This document shows, one piece after another, positions 49,744 to 60,783 of a stretch of 64,000 nt of DNA. This stretch comes from an uncultured Actinomycetes bacterium. Lineage in GTDB: Bacteria > Actinomycetota > Actinomycetes > Nanopelagicales > Nanopelagicaceae. The translations under genes and the position numbers were made by a program. The stretch is taken from the NCBI GenBank assembly GCA_903878415.1, contig CAIRHO010000067.1, positions 1 to 64,000 of the forward strand, in the 5' to 3' direction. Below the pieces are notes generated by a model. It was not told the origin of the DNA. It searched no databases and saw only the letters and a program-made list of their open reading frames with translations. The first letter of the stretch is position 1. The number at the start of each line of letters is the position of its first letter.

Positions 49744-50517
49744 GTGAATAAAGAAGCTGCACTTCTTTCCATTGAAGCACTCTCCGTTAATTTCGGAGGC
49801 TTAAAAGCGCTTTCAAACGTATATATGGATTTAAATCCAGGTGAAGTGGTCGGTCTAATCGGACCAAACGGTGCTGGAAAAACTACAGCTTTCAATGCTA
49901 TCTCGGGACTAGTGGCAGCAACATCAGGGAAACTTTCACTTGATGGCAAAGAACATAATTGGCCAAAACCTAATCAGTTAGTTGATTTAGGAATTTCCAG
50001 AACTTTGCAAGGAGTGGGACTTTTTCCAGATTTAACTGTTTTAGAAAATGTGATGGTTGGGGCTAATAAATTTGCAAAGAGCGGGCTAATTAGATCTGCA
50101 CTTGGTTTATCTAATAAAGATGAATCCCAATTAAAAGAGCGGGCTCAGTTAGCCCTTGAACGAGTTTATGCTGGCGAACTTTCCAATCGCCGCGCGGATA
50201 CGCTTTCATACCCGGATACAAAGCGAGTTTCAATTGCGCGAGCGTTAGTTAGCCAACCGCGAATTTTATTATTAGATGAACCAGCAGGCGGTCTTGGTGC
50301 TGCGGATATTTCGTGGCTCAACGGTGTTATTTCAAATTTAAAATCAATCTGCGCGATAATTTTGGTTGAACATCATATGGATGTGGTGATGTCGGTTTGT
50401 GATCGCATCTATGTGCTTAATTTTGGTGAAGTAATTTCTTCCGGATCTGTCTCACATGTTAGAAATGATCCGGCAGTAATCGCCGCATATCTAGGCACAA
50501 ATGCAGGTGGCGCATGA
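49744..50517 (+). CDS. livG: Branched-chain amino-acid-type ABC transporter ATPase LivG
   Basis: 257 aa from a GTG with GGAG upstream. Walker A GPNGAGKTT (40-48), Q-loop region near SRTLQGVGLFPDLTVLENVMVG, Walker B RILLLDEPAGG (173-183) and switch histidine in LVEHHMD (H210). The signature motif is abnormal: LSYPD (154-158) where LivG proteins have L-x-Y-G-x, so the glycine that touches the ATP gamma-phosphate is replaced by proline. Overlaps livF by four bases. Substrate is probably an amino acid or related compound. Confidence 0.92.
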   Translation: MNKEAALLSIEALSVNFGGLKALSNVYMDLNPGEVVGLIGPNGAGKTTAFNAISGLVAATSGKLSLDGKEHNWPKPNQLVDLGISRTLQGVGLFPDLTVLENVMVGANKFAKSGLIRSALGLSNKDESQLKERAQLALERVYAGELSNRRADTLSYPDTKRVSIARALVSQPRILLLDEPAGGLGAADISWLNGVISNLKSICAIILVEHHMDVVMSVCDRIYVLNFGEVISSGSVSHVRNDPAVIAAYLGTNAGGA

Positions 50518-51227
50518 ACGGTTTAACTGTTAAAGATTTGGTAGTAGATCATGGTGCGATTACTGCCCTTAACGGAATTTCATTTACGGTGGAACCTGGT
50601 CAATTAGCTGCCATTATTGGCTCAAATGGTGCTGGCAAAACTACGCTTTTGCGGACACTTTCCGGTTTAAAGCAAGCTAGCGGCGGGAGCGCTCAGTGGC
50701 TCGGTGAAAATATTCTTGGAAAGAAACCAGAAAATTTAGTTCGCCACGGAATATCACATGTATCTGAAGGCAAATCTGTTATTCCGGAACTTACGGTTGC
50801 AGAAAATCTTGCTTTAGGTGGAATCTGGCGAAAAGATAAGAAAGATGTAGCGGCAGTTACAAATGAAGTTTTGGAACTGTTTCCAAGGTTAGGCGAGCGA
50901 TTAAGCCAACGTGCGGACACCCTTTCTGGCGGCGAACGTCAGATGCTTGCGATTGGCCGAGCGCTAATTTCAAGACCTAAATTAATTTTATTAGATGAAC
51001 CATCACTCGGGCTCGCACCCCTTGTCATCGAACAAATTTTTCAAACCATCGATCAACTTCGCCATAAATTAGGATTAACCATTGTCTTAGTAGAACAGAA
51101 TGCTATGAGCGCACTTCGAATAGCTGATATTGGAATCATAATTAACCTTGGAAAAATTGTAGCAACTGGTACGGCAACTGAATTAATAAACGATCCGGCG
51201 CTCCATGCCGCGTATTTGGGCTACTAA
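50514..51227 (+). CDS. livF: Branched-chain amino-acid-type ABC transporter ATPase LivF
   Basis: 237 aa. Walker A GSNGAGKTT (37-45), GISHVSEGKSVIPELTVAENL, canonical signature LSGGERQML, Walker B LILLDEPSLGLAP and switch histidine replaced by glutamine in LVEQNA, as usual for LivF. It would pair with LivG so that one composite ATP site uses this intact signature. ATG overlaps the livG stop; its own stop overlaps livH. Confidence 0.94.
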   Translation: MNGLTVKDLVVDHGAITALNGISFTVEPGQLAAIIGSNGAGKTTLLRTLSGLKQASGGSAQWLGENILGKKPENLVRHGISHVSEGKSVIPELTVAENLALGGIWRKDKKDVAAVTNEVLELFPRLGERLSQRADTLSGGERQMLAIGRALISRPKLILLDEPSLGLAPLVIEQIFQTIDQLRHKLGLTIVLVEQNAMSALRIADIGIIINLGKIVATGTATELINDPALHAAYLGY

Positions 51228-52123
51228 TGCAACAAGCTATTAACGCACTCCTAATTGGAATCAGTAATGGGTTTATTTATAGTTTGATGGCGCTTGCTCT
51301 GGTACTAGTTTGGCGATCAACTCGTGTAATTAATTTTGCCCAAGCCGGCCAGGCAATTCTCTCTACATATATTGCATTTGAAATCGTAACTAGAACTGAT
51401 AATTTTATTTTGGCATTTATTGGTGGCGTTATTGCTGGCGCACTAGTCGGAGCTGTTGTAGAAATTTTGTTGATGCGAACGCTTTTTAAACATGTGAGTG
51501 ATGGGCCAGTTGCAGCGCTAGCGCCGGTGATTGCATCGCTTGGGTTATTAGGGTTAATTAGAAGCATAATTGGAATGGTTTGGGGCAATGATCAAAAACC
51601 ATTTTTCCCACCGGTCTCCACAAATGGATTCACATTTGGTGAGACCACCGTGCCATTCTCACGCATGAATCTGCTGATAGTTCTGGGCGCTGCAACGGTA
51701 ATGATTATCTTTACTCTGATATTTCAGAAGAGCAATTTAGGTTTAGCACTTCGTGCAGCAGCATTCCAACCAGAAATTGCGCGATTAGCTGGAGTAAGAG
51801 TTGGCGAGATTCGCACAATTGGCTGGATTTTTGCGGGAGCTGCCGGTGCAGTCGCCGGAATTCTAATTTCACCTAATGATGCGATCACGCCGTACTCACT
51901 TGATTCGCTTTTGATATTTGGTTTTGTCGCTGCTGTGATCGGTGGACTTGAAAGTTTAACTGGTGCTGTGGTTGGTGGTTTAACTCTTGGAATTGGACTC
52001 TCGTTCATTCTTACTTATATTGGAACTTCACTTATTTTCCCAGCAACATTTGTCGTACTAGCCCTGGTCTTATTGATCCGACCTCAAGGTTTATTCGGCA
52101 GCAAGGCGGCGCGAAATGCATAG
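51227..52123 (+). CDS. livH: Branched-chain amino-acid-type ABC permease LivH
   Basis: 298 aa, highly hydrophobic. QQAINALLIGISNGFIYSLMALALVLVWRSTRVINFAQAGQAIL is the LivH N-terminal signature. SNLGLALRAAAFQPEIARLAGVRVGEIRTIGWIFAGAAGAVAGILISP holds the cytoplasmic EAA-like loop. Overlaps livF by one base and livM by eight. Confidence 0.94.
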   Translation: MQQAINALLIGISNGFIYSLMALALVLVWRSTRVINFAQAGQAILSTYIAFEIVTRTDNFILAFIGGVIAGALVGAVVEILLMRTLFKHVSDGPVAALAPVIASLGLLGLIRSIIGMVWGNDQKPFFPPVSTNGFTFGETTVPFSRMNLLIVLGAATVMIIFTLIFQKSNLGLALRAAAFQPEIARLAGVRVGEIRTIGWIFAGAAGAVAGILISPNDAITPYSLDSLLIFGFVAAVIGGLESLTGAVVGGLTLGIGLSFILTYIGTSLIFPATFVVLALVLLIRPQGLFGSKAARNA

Positions 52124-53084
52124 TTTGCGTCGACTCTTCTTATTTATAATTTCAAGTTTAATTTTACTAGCGCTCTCGCTAAAAGTTGAAGAGCTCCGAG
52201 TTTACCAAGGTGCTCAGATTGCAATTTACGCGCTGGGTATTAGTTCAATAGTTTTATTGACTGGTTACTCAGGTCAAGTCTCACTTGGTAATGGGGCCTT
52301 TATGGCAATCGGCGCGTACAGCGCAGCGCTAACTCAAATTCATTGGCACTTACCACTCTTCGTTACATTTATCGTTGGCACGTTTTCAGCAGCGCTGGCT
52401 GGTGCAATCTTAGGTGGCGGTGCCGCTCGATTATCGGGGCCTTACTTAGCGGGTGCAACACTTGCACTAGCGGTTGGCTTACCTACACTTGCAAATCAAT
52501 TTACAATTTTTAATGGTGAAACCGGTTTGGATTACACTGCAGGTACTCCACCTACATGGTTTGGCGAAAGTTTTACTCTATATAAATGGTTTTTTTGGAT
52601 CGCCCTGATTAATGTCATGTTGATGATGTTCTTTCTTCGAAATATAACTTCAAGTAGATATGGCCGAACCTGGAAAGCGCTCCGTGGTAATCCAGTCGCG
52701 GCCCAACTCTCTGGCATCCAAGTAGGTGGATCTAAAGTCTTGGCTTTCACGATCAGCGCTGGGGTGGCCGGTCTGGCAGGCACCCTTTTAGGCATGATTG
52801 GCTTCGTCGGCCCAACGGGATTTGGGCTTGGACTCTCGTTTGCGCTCGTTACCGGGGCGGTTCTATCTGGCGTAACTAGCCTCGCAGGTAGCATGCTTGG
52901 GGCTGTAGTTCTGGTTGCGATTCCAGAGTTAGCCAGCGTCGTTGCACATCGACTTGGCGATACTGAACGCGTAACCTCAAATTTGCCGGGCTTAATAATG
53001 AGTACGTTATTGATTTTGACGGTGCTATTTACCCCAAATGGCCCAGCAGAACAGATACGTAAACATAAAGCACGGAAGCAGTAA
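52116..53084 (+). CDS. livM: Branched-chain amino-acid-type ABC permease LivM
   Basis: 322 aa. ISSIVLLTGYSGQVSLGNGAFMAIGAYSAA is the family signature; SSRYGRTWKALRGNPVAAQLSGIQVGGSKVLAFTISAGVAGLAGTL is the EAA-like loop. With LivH it forms the channel. The end IRPxx-like charged tail is cytoplasmic. Confidence 0.94.
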   Translation: MHSLRRLFLFIISSLILLALSLKVEELRVYQGAQIAIYALGISSIVLLTGYSGQVSLGNGAFMAIGAYSAALTQIHWHLPLFVTFIVGTFSAALAGAILGGGAARLSGPYLAGATLALAVGLPTLANQFTIFNGETGLDYTAGTPPTWFGESFTLYKWFFWIALINVMLMMFFLRNITSSRYGRTWKALRGNPVAAQLSGIQVGGSKVLAFTISAGVAGLAGTLLGMIGFVGPTGFGLGLSFALVTGAVLSGVTSLAGSMLGAVVLVAIPELASVVAHRLGDTERVTSNLPGLIMSTLLILTVLFTPNGPAEQIRKHKARKQ

Positions 53085-53106
53085 ACCCCTCGATGAAAGG
53101 AAATAC

Positions 53107-54408
53107 ATGATCGGTTCAAAACGCAAAGGGCTCGGTGTCATCACAACCGCGGCCATTGCAACCAGCGCACTGCTGATCTCCGCGATTCCGGCACATGCCG
53201 AAGTTGGAGTAAGTAGCAGCGAGATAAAACTCGGCATTACCGTGCCCCAGACCGGCCCGGCCGCAACTGGATATAACAAAGTTGCGCCAGCCATGAAAGC
53301 ATATTTCGCGTATGTAAATGCTAATGGTGGCGTAAATGGCCGCAAGATTAACTTGATCATTAAAGATGACAAGTACATTCCACAAGAAGCCATTAACATG
53401 ACCAACGAATTAATTTTGAAAGATAAAGTTATGGCAATCGTTGGCGCGCTCGGAACTGCAAATAATTTAGCGGTTGCAAGCAAAGTACAAATTGCTAGCC
53501 GCGGCGTACCAAGCCTCTTTGTCAATACCGGATATAGCGGGTTTGCGGATAAGAAGAAATTCCCAACAACTTTCGCACTATTTCCTTCATATGCAATGGA
53601 AGCAAAAGCCATAGCAGCGTATTTGAAAGAAAACCTGCCAACTGCAAAAACTTGCGTACTGCTCCAGAACGATGACTTTGGTGCTGATGCTGCTGCAGGT
53701 TTCAAAACTGGTGGCGTAACCTTCACTGAAACTGTTAAATATGTTTCAGGTACCCAAAGCTCAGCTACCGGTCAAACTTGGATCGGTAAATTTGCTACTG
53801 CTAAATGTGAAGTTGTTGTGCTATTCGGTGTAGGTACCGCTAACGCAATCGCACTCGGCGTTGCCGCTGCTGGTGGCTACAAACCACAATGGATCCTTGG
53901 TTCAGTTGGTTCGGATGTCACAACCATCAAAGCCACGCTAAATAACCCACAAGCTACTGCGCTTATGAATGGCGCAATCGGTGCTTCTTGGGCCCCAGAT
54001 TCAGCTGATTTAACGGATGAATATGCAAAACAATTCCGGGAAATCAATACTACTTACAACGCCGGCGCAGTCTTCGATAACAACGTAATGGTTGGTATGA
54101 GCGAAGGACTATTAATCGTGCAAGCACTTCGCGCTGCTGGTACAAATCCAACTCGTAAATCGCTAATCGCAGCGATTGAAAAGAAGGGCTCAACATTTGC
54201 ATCTGCTGGTTATTCTGCTCTTGGATACTCAGCAACAAGCCACGTTGGCCAAACTGGATTCTGGTTTGGTAAGTACAACCTCGCTGGCGAACTTAAGTCA
54301 GTAGATGGTAAGTACACCATGTACACAACCGATTCAGCAGCTGGTCCAGTTGTAAAAACTGAACAGAAGCGTCTGCCAATGCCAGCGAAAGGATTACCAA
54401 GTAACTAA
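53107..54408 (+). CDS. livK: Branched-chain amino-acid-type ABC substrate-binding protein
   Basis: 433 aa, exported. A signal peptide (MIGSKRKGLGVITTAAIATSALLISAIPAHA) has a likely signal peptidase I site after AHA at about residue 31. No lipobox cysteine is seen. The mature part is a type I periplasmic-binding fold: IKLGITVPQTGPAATGYNKVAPAMKAYFAYVNANGGVNGRKINLI. The ATG at 53107 is chosen for its AAAGGAAAT ribosome site; upstream in-frame sequence lies in livM. Without a lipid anchor, retention at the envelope is unclear. Ligand specificity within the amino-acid/amide group is unknown. Confidence 0.92.
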   Translation: MIGSKRKGLGVITTAAIATSALLISAIPAHAEVGVSSSEIKLGITVPQTGPAATGYNKVAPAMKAYFAYVNANGGVNGRKINLIIKDDKYIPQEAINMTNELILKDKVMAIVGALGTANNLAVASKVQIASRGVPSLFVNTGYSGFADKKKFPTTFALFPSYAMEAKAIAAYLKENLPTAKTCVLLQNDDFGADAAAGFKTGGVTFTETVKYVSGTQSSATGQTWIGKFATAKCEVVVLFGVGTANAIALGVAAAGGYKPQWILGSVGSDVTTIKATLNNPQATALMNGAIGASWAPDSADLTDEYAKQFREINTTYNAGAVFDNNVMVGMSEGLLIVQALRAAGTNPTRKSLIAAIEKKGSTFASAGYSALGYSATSHVGQTGFWFGKYNLAGELKSVDGKYTMYTTDSAAGPVVKTEQKRLPMPAKGLPSN

Positions 54409-56078
54409 TGAAAAATCTAATGAGCAAAAAAAATAAAGTAATTGCCTTCTTGGCATCGACATCGCTAGTTACTATGACAATGGTCGCGCTTCCAAGCGCG
54501 GCTCGTGCAGCTGATCCAAGTTGTACCGATCTTGTTGTCATCACCCAATGCGTTGGTGCAACAACAGATGGCGCTGGATATGTTGTGCAAGTTCCAGCAA
54601 AATTTACTGGAACACTATTTCTATTCTCACATGGATATCGCTATCCAGTAGATATTCCTGCCGGGATTCCATTAGTCGGTGGCTACAAAGTTGTTAGTTC
54701 ACCACAACCAGCACCTGGCGGCGGCGCTGCACAAATTACAGAAGTTGCAACTGCAATGCTAGGTAAAGGTTATGCAGTTGCCGGTTCTGGTTTTGTAACT
54801 CAAGGATGGAACGCAGATAGTGGTTTAAAGACCAACGTTGAGTTGATTGGAATCCTTAAAAAGAAGTTCCCAAAAATTACTAAAGTAGTTGCTTGGGGCG
54901 AATCTTTAGGTGGTTTCATTACTCAAGGGCTAGCTGAAAAGTATCCAACGCTTATTGATGCTGCAGCACCACTATGCATGGCAGCTGGATCCGTTGAAGC
55001 TGAATTAACTATGGGCGGTGATGCTCTATGGGGCTTAAAGACTTTCTTCGATCCAACACTTGTTGGCGGAAACTATGCGGCTGGTGCTGCAGGTTACGCG
55101 CAAGCAATGGGCGATATCGTCAAAGTACTTACCATTGCAGGAACTTTGCAAGCTGCAATTGCGGCAAACCCAACTGCACCAGCATGGCCAGCAACTTCAA
55201 AAGTGCCGGACTCTATTAAGGCAATTCCATCTCGCTCCGCACTTGTATTAGTCGGCGTGATGTCAGGAATTCCAACGCAGAGCGCGCACTTTGATAACTC
55301 AACTGGTCCTGGCGATCCAACTGCAACCGCATATGTTTCATATGCATCTGCAATTTCACCAGCTCTTGGAACTCTAGAAAATATTGCACAAGCTGCAATT
55401 TTAGGAGTTCTCGCAACTTACGATGTTGAGTTGCAAGCTGGTGGCGCAATATTTGATAACACAAAGACTGATTACGCAGCGCGACTAGGTAGCGATTTAT
55501 ATACCTATGGTTCAGCGCTAAGTGGTCTTGATGCAGCAAGTGGAATGTTGGCTTACTTAAGCCCACTAAACCCAGCTGCACCACGTGCTGTCGGTAACCC
55601 AAATGCAATGGCCAAAATGCGCACATTGCTAACTCACACTGGAAAAATCAACGTACCAACAATTGCAATGGGTGCTACTGCAGATCCAATTACTCCTGCT
55701 GGTAACGTGCAATGGTTAGCAGATCGCGCTGCAGAGCAATTAACTGCTTCGCGTTCTGCAGCTAAAGCTGCTTACTTAACTTCTGGTTCATATACAAAAC
55801 CAGCAAGTAATTTCATGACTATCTGGCAGAAGACTCCTGCTAAATACTCAAAGTACACTGCTACCGGATCACCGGATACAACCCCAGCAGGTGCAAATGG
55901 CACTGGCCATTGCAATACAACTACGAAGCAGTATTTAGCAATTGCAGATCTAGCTTATGCAGCTGCTAATACTGGACAACTAGTTGTTGGCGGAAAGTTG
56001 CTTACAACGCTTCGCAAAGCTGGCGGTCTTTCATACGACCCTGGCTTCAAAGCATCACTTCTTAAGTTCTATAACTAG
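54408..56078 (+). CDS. Secreted alpha/beta hydrolase cotranscribed with the liv importer
   Basis: 556 aa. Signal peptide to about residue 35 (ending PSAARAA). The hydrolase fold shows FLFSHGYRYP (73-80), nucleophile elbow GESLGG with Ser166, a likely acid Asp426 in GATADPITP, and His501 in GTGHCNTT. Four or more cysteines in the mature part (CTDL, TQCV, PLCM, GHCN) could form disulfides. The ATG overlaps the livK stop (TAATG), so it is tightly coupled to the importer and may release its substrate outside the cell. The exact hydrolase family and substrate are not recognised. Confidence 0.75.
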   Translation: MKNLMSKKNKVIAFLASTSLVTMTMVALPSAARAADPSCTDLVVITQCVGATTDGAGYVVQVPAKFTGTLFLFSHGYRYPVDIPAGIPLVGGYKVVSSPQPAPGGGAAQITEVATAMLGKGYAVAGSGFVTQGWNADSGLKTNVELIGILKKKFPKITKVVAWGESLGGFITQGLAEKYPTLIDAAAPLCMAAGSVEAELTMGGDALWGLKTFFDPTLVGGNYAAGAAGYAQAMGDIVKVLTIAGTLQAAIAANPTAPAWPATSKVPDSIKAIPSRSALVLVGVMSGIPTQSAHFDNSTGPGDPTATAYVSYASAISPALGTLENIAQAAILGVLATYDVELQAGGAIFDNTKTDYAARLGSDLYTYGSALSGLDAASGMLAYLSPLNPAAPRAVGNPNAMAKMRTLLTHTGKINVPTIAMGATADPITPAGNVQWLADRAAEQLTASRSAAKAAYLTSGSYTKPASNFMTIWQKTPAKYSKYTATGSPDTTPAGANGTGHCNTTTKQYLAIADLAYAAANTGQLVVGGKLLTTLRKAGGLSYDPGFKASLLKFYN

Positions 56079-56110
56079 GGTAAATAGAACTTAATCGAAC
56101 CGATCATGCG

Positions 56111-56135
56111 AAGGGGCCTAGGAAACTAGGCCCCT
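56111..56135 (+). terminator. Hairpin ending the liv-hydrolase operon
   Basis: AAGGGGCCTA (56111-56120) pairs perfectly with TAGGCCCCTT (56126-56135), loop GGAAAC. The following CACTATTTG has only a weak T tract. It is the only terminator-like structure between the hydrolase and tsaE. Confidence 0.7.
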
Positions 56136-56147
56136 TCACTATTTGGG

Positions 56148-56159
56148 TAACCTTCGCAA
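56148..56159 (+). promoter_or_regulatory. Putative -10 box for leaderless tsaE
   Basis: TAACCT (56148-56153) lies six bases before the GTG start at 56160, so the transcript would start at the first base of the gene. There is no ribosome site and no good -35 box. Confidence 0.4.
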
Positions 56160-56606
56160 GTGAATGAGATATCTTCGCCAGCAGCGATGCGCGGATTTGG
56201 CGCATCACTTGGCGCGCAATTGCGAGCTGGTGATTTAATAGTTTTGCAAGGGCCACTTGGCGCCGGAAAGACAGCGTTAACTCAAGGAATTGGCAGCGCG
56301 TTAGGTTTTGATCAAATAACTTCGCCAACATTTGTAATTTCCAGAGTCCACAGCGGCAAGCTTCCATTAATTCATGTCGATGCCTATCGCTTACTTGGGA
56401 ATGAAAATTCTGCTTTTGAATTTGATGATCTCGATTTAGCAACCCAACGCGAAAGCGCTGTCACCGTTATTGAATGGGGCGCAGATGTAGCGCTTCGGTT
56501 AGGCGAAGATTATTTACTTCTCGATATTGCATACGGCAAAAGCGATGATGCGCGAACTATCAAAGTTTCTAAATTTGGCGATCGCTGGAATGAAATCAAT
56601 CTATGA
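56160..56606 (+). CDS. tsaE: tRNA threonylcarbamoyladenosine biosynthesis ATPase TsaE
   Basis: 148 aa from a GTG. Walker A GPLGAGKTALTQGI (about 32-45), SPTFVISRVHSGKLPLIHVDAYRL and VIEWGADVA are the family motifs. TsaE binds TsaB-TsaD and drives the t6A37 cycle with ATP. It overlaps tsaB by four bases (ATGA), starting the tsaE-tsaB-rimI-tsaD operon. Confidence 0.95.
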   Translation: MNEISSPAAMRGFGASLGAQLRAGDLIVLQGPLGAGKTALTQGIGSALGFDQITSPTFVISRVHSGKLPLIHVDAYRLLGNENSAFEFDDLDLATQRESAVTVIEWGADVALRLGEDYLLLDIAYGKSDDARTIKVSKFGDRWNEINL

Positions 56607-57172
56607 GCACTTTGATTATAGATACTGCGACCGATAGAACTTCGGTAGGAATTTTTAGAGATGGCGTTGAAGTTTTTTACGCTTTCCATGATGGTGCAAT
56701 TGCCCATGGTGAGGCGTTGCCGAAGATAGTTGCCGAAGGTTTAAAAGTTGAATCGAATATTTCGAAAGTTGTCGTCGGAATGGGACCGGGTCCGTTCACG
56801 GGACTTCGAGTCGGTATTGTTTTTGCGCAGACTTTTGCCAGCGCCAGAAATATCCCTTGGGTAGGCGTTTGCACACTTGATGCAATTGCGCTCGGTATTA
56901 ATGAGAATGAATTTATCGTGGCCACAAATGCGCGTAGAAAAGAGATTTACTGGGCTAAGTACTTAAATGGCGTAAGAATAATTGGACCATCAGTTGCTAA
57001 ACCAGAAGCGCTTACAGAATATCGTGAGTCAAAATTTGGATTTGGGTTTACTAGCGAACTTTCGCCGCATCCAAAATATTTGTTAAAGATTTCAGAAGAA
57101 AGAAAGAATGACTTAATCGAACCAATGTATTTGCGAAACCCAGATGCAGTACCAACGATCGAGCGCAAATGA
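56603..57172 (+). CDS. tsaB: tRNA threonylcarbamoyladenosine biosynthesis protein TsaB
   Basis: 189 aa of the ASKHA fold. STLIIDTATDRTSVGIF, the KVVVGMGPGPFTGLRVGIVFAQTFA signature, and TNARRKEIYWA. It is the non-catalytic partner of TsaD. Somewhat shorter than E. coli TsaB, as in other Actinobacteria. Overlaps rimI by four bases. Confidence 0.95.
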   Translation: MSTLIIDTATDRTSVGIFRDGVEVFYAFHDGAIAHGEALPKIVAEGLKVESNISKVVVGMGPGPFTGLRVGIVFAQTFASARNIPWVGVCTLDAIALGINENEFIVATNARRKEIYWAKYLNGVRIIGPSVAKPEALTEYRESKFGFGFTSELSPHPKYLLKISEERKNDLIEPMYLRNPDAVPTIERK

Positions 57173-57624
57173 TTACCTATCGCGACATGGTGATTTTTGA
57201 TTTAGGTGCAGTCCAAGCAATGGAGCGCGCGGTTTATCCCGATGATGCTTGGTCGTTAGCGCAATTTAAAGAGGAGTTAGCCGGAGCGCCGCGGAATCGT
57301 TTCTATATCGTTGCATGCGAAGAGGAAGAGATTGTTGGCTATGCCGGCATCGCGATTACCCAAGATATTGCCGATATTCATACGTTGACGGTTGAACCTA
57401 AATATCGCAGGCGTGGCATTGGAAACGAGCTACTTCGCAAAATAGAAGATTGGGCAATAGATCGCGGCGCACTTTCGTTAATGCTTGAAATGCGGGTAGG
57501 TAATAGCCAAGCGCAACCACTATATGAAGCTGCTGGGTATCAATCAATTTCAGAGCGAAAGCATTATTACGGCACGGGAGTTCATGCCACCATCATGAAG
57601 AAAGTGGTGCCGGGTGAAAAGTGA
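57169..57624 (+). CDS. rimI: Ribosomal protein S18-alanine N-acetyltransferase-like GNAT protein
   Basis: 151 aa. [22 protein letters not shown] carries the acetyl-CoA pyrophosphate loop (R-R-x-G-I-G). [39 protein letters not shown] is the RimI-type C-terminus. Placement between tsaB and tsaD is the common arrangement. Overlaps tsaD by 11 bases. The acetylated substrate could be S18 or another N-terminus. Confidence 0.93.
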   Translation: MITYRDMVIFDLGAVQAMERAVYPDDAWSLAQFKEELAGAPRNRFYIVACEEEEIVGYAGIAITQDIADIHTLTVEPKYRRRGIGNELLRKIEDWAIDRGALSLMLEMRVGNSQAQPLYEAAGYQSISERKHYYGTGVHATIMKKVVPGEK

Positions 57625-58651
57625 GCCGCTGATATTAGGAATTGAAACTTCATGCGATGAGACCGCTGTCGGAATTGTGCGCGGCCGAACTCTATTAGCA
57701 AATGTAATTTCTTCTAGTGTGGAAGAGCATGCTCGGTTTGGTGGCGTAGTTCCAGAAGTCGCATCGCGCGCACATTTAGAAGCGATGCAACCTGCAATTG
57801 CGCAAGCGCTAAAAGATAGTGGTATTGCGTTAACTGATATCGATGGTGTTGCGGTAACGGCAGGTCCGGGTTTAATTGGCGCACTCCTTGTCGGCGTATC
57901 GGCTGCATCAGCGTTAGCGCTTGCGTTAAATAAACCGCTATTTGGCGTGAATCACTTAGCATCACATGTTGCAGTCGATGTACTTACCCATACCAAACCA
58001 TTGCAGCCAACTATTGCGTTATTAGTTAGCGGTGGCCATTCATCGCTTTTAAAAGTTGCAGATATAACCGGCGATATAACTGCACTTGGTCAAACCATGG
58101 ATGATGCAGCCGGTGAAGCGTTCGATAAAATTGCGCGGGTGCTTGGTTTAGGTTTTCCAGGTGGCCCACTAATTGATAAAGATGCAAAAGCTGGTGATCG
58201 AAAGGCGATTTCGTTCCCACGCGGTTTAATGCAAGCGCCGGAAATGTTAACCCATCCATTTGATTTTTCTTTCTCTGGTTTAAAAACTGCCGTAGCTAGA
58301 TATATTGCAGCTACGCCATCTGCAAAGCGCGCGGATATCTCAGCCTCGTTCCAAGAAGCAGTTGTTGACGTCTTAACTATGAAAGCGATTCGGGCATGCA
58401 AAGAGACCGGGATCGAATCTTTGGTAGTTGCTGGCGGGGTAGCGGCCAATTCCAGGCTCCGTGAGTTAGCTGGCGAACGGTGCGCGGCAAACGGGATCGA
58501 ACTTAGGACCCCGCCGCCGGCTCTCTGTACCGATAACGGCGCCATGGTGGCCGCTTTAGGCTCGCTAGCGATGAGTTCTGGGCGTAAACCATCGGAGATC
58601 GGGCTCGCCGCAGAGTCTGCGGTCCCAGTAAGCCGTGCGATCTGGGCGTAA
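57614..58651 (+). CDS. tsaD: tRNA N6-adenosine threonylcarbamoyltransferase TsaD
   Basis: 345 aa. [16 protein letters not shown] at the start, metal histidines in [11 protein letters not shown]-binding [13 protein letters not shown], and [16 protein letters not shown]. It transfers the threonylcarbamoyl group to A37 of ANN-decoding tRNAs. The ATG lies inside the end of rimI. The operon ends here, and the groES promoter lies directly after. Confidence 0.97.
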   Translation: MKSEPLILGIETSCDETAVGIVRGRTLLANVISSSVEEHARFGGVVPEVASRAHLEAMQPAIAQALKDSGIALTDIDGVAVTAGPGLIGALLVGVSAASALALALNKPLFGVNHLASHVAVDVLTHTKPLQPTIALLVSGGHSSLLKVADITGDITALGQTMDDAAGEAFDKIARVLGLGFPGGPLIDKDAKAGDRKAISFPRGLMQAPEMLTHPFDFSFSGLKTAVARYIAATPSAKRADISASFQEAVVDVLTMKAIRACKETGIESLVVAGGVAANSRLRELAGERCAANGIELRTPPPALCTDNGAMVAALGSLAMSSGRKPSEIGLAAESAVPVSRAIWA

Positions 58652-58660
58652 ATCCTCAAA

Positions 58661-58689
58661 TTGACCCAACGGAATAAGCATCATAGATT
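58661..58689 (+). promoter_or_regulatory. groES promoter
   Basis: TTGACC (58661-58666), 17 bases, TAGATT (58684-58689), a near-ideal vegetative promoter. The CIRCE-like operator begins five bases after the -10 box, so bound repressor would block the start site. Confidence 0.75.
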
Positions 58690-58694
58690 TGGCG

Positions 58695-58721
58695 TTAGCA
58701 CTCTCAGGTCCACACTGCTAA
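58695..58721 (+). promoter_or_regulatory. CIRCE-like HrcA operator
   Basis: TTAGCACTC (58695-58703), nine bases, CACTGCTAA (58713-58721). The left arm is the exact CIRCE half-site. The right arm differs from GAGTGCTAA at two positions, the first and third. Position over the groES start site fits HrcA repression, relieved on heat or misfolding stress. hrcA is not in the window. Confidence 0.78.
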
Positions 58722-58791
58722 AGGGCAGGAATTCGGGCCGAGCATAAATTTCTCTAGGCAAACCTAGAAAAGAGATAAAAGGAGTACATCG

Positions 58792-60722
<1,931 letters not shown>

Positions 60723-60732
60723 TTGAAGTATT

Positions 60733-60772
60733 AAAAAACCCGAGTGGCTAACTAAGCCACTCGGGTTTTTTT
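60733..60772. terminator. Bidirectional terminator between groEL and whiB
   Basis: A 17-bp perfect stem AAAAAACCCGAGTGGCT (60733-60749)/AGCCACTCGGGTTTTTT (60755-60771) has loop AACTA and T runs at the 3' end on both strands. It serves the converging groEL and whiB genes. Confidence 0.95.
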
Positions 60773-60783
60773 ATTTAAATTTA

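Noticed and set aside
52532-53119. Minus-strand open frame (195 codons) opposite livM
   Set aside because: Low-complexity proline/threonine-rich translation with no motif, fully inside livM and the livK start region.
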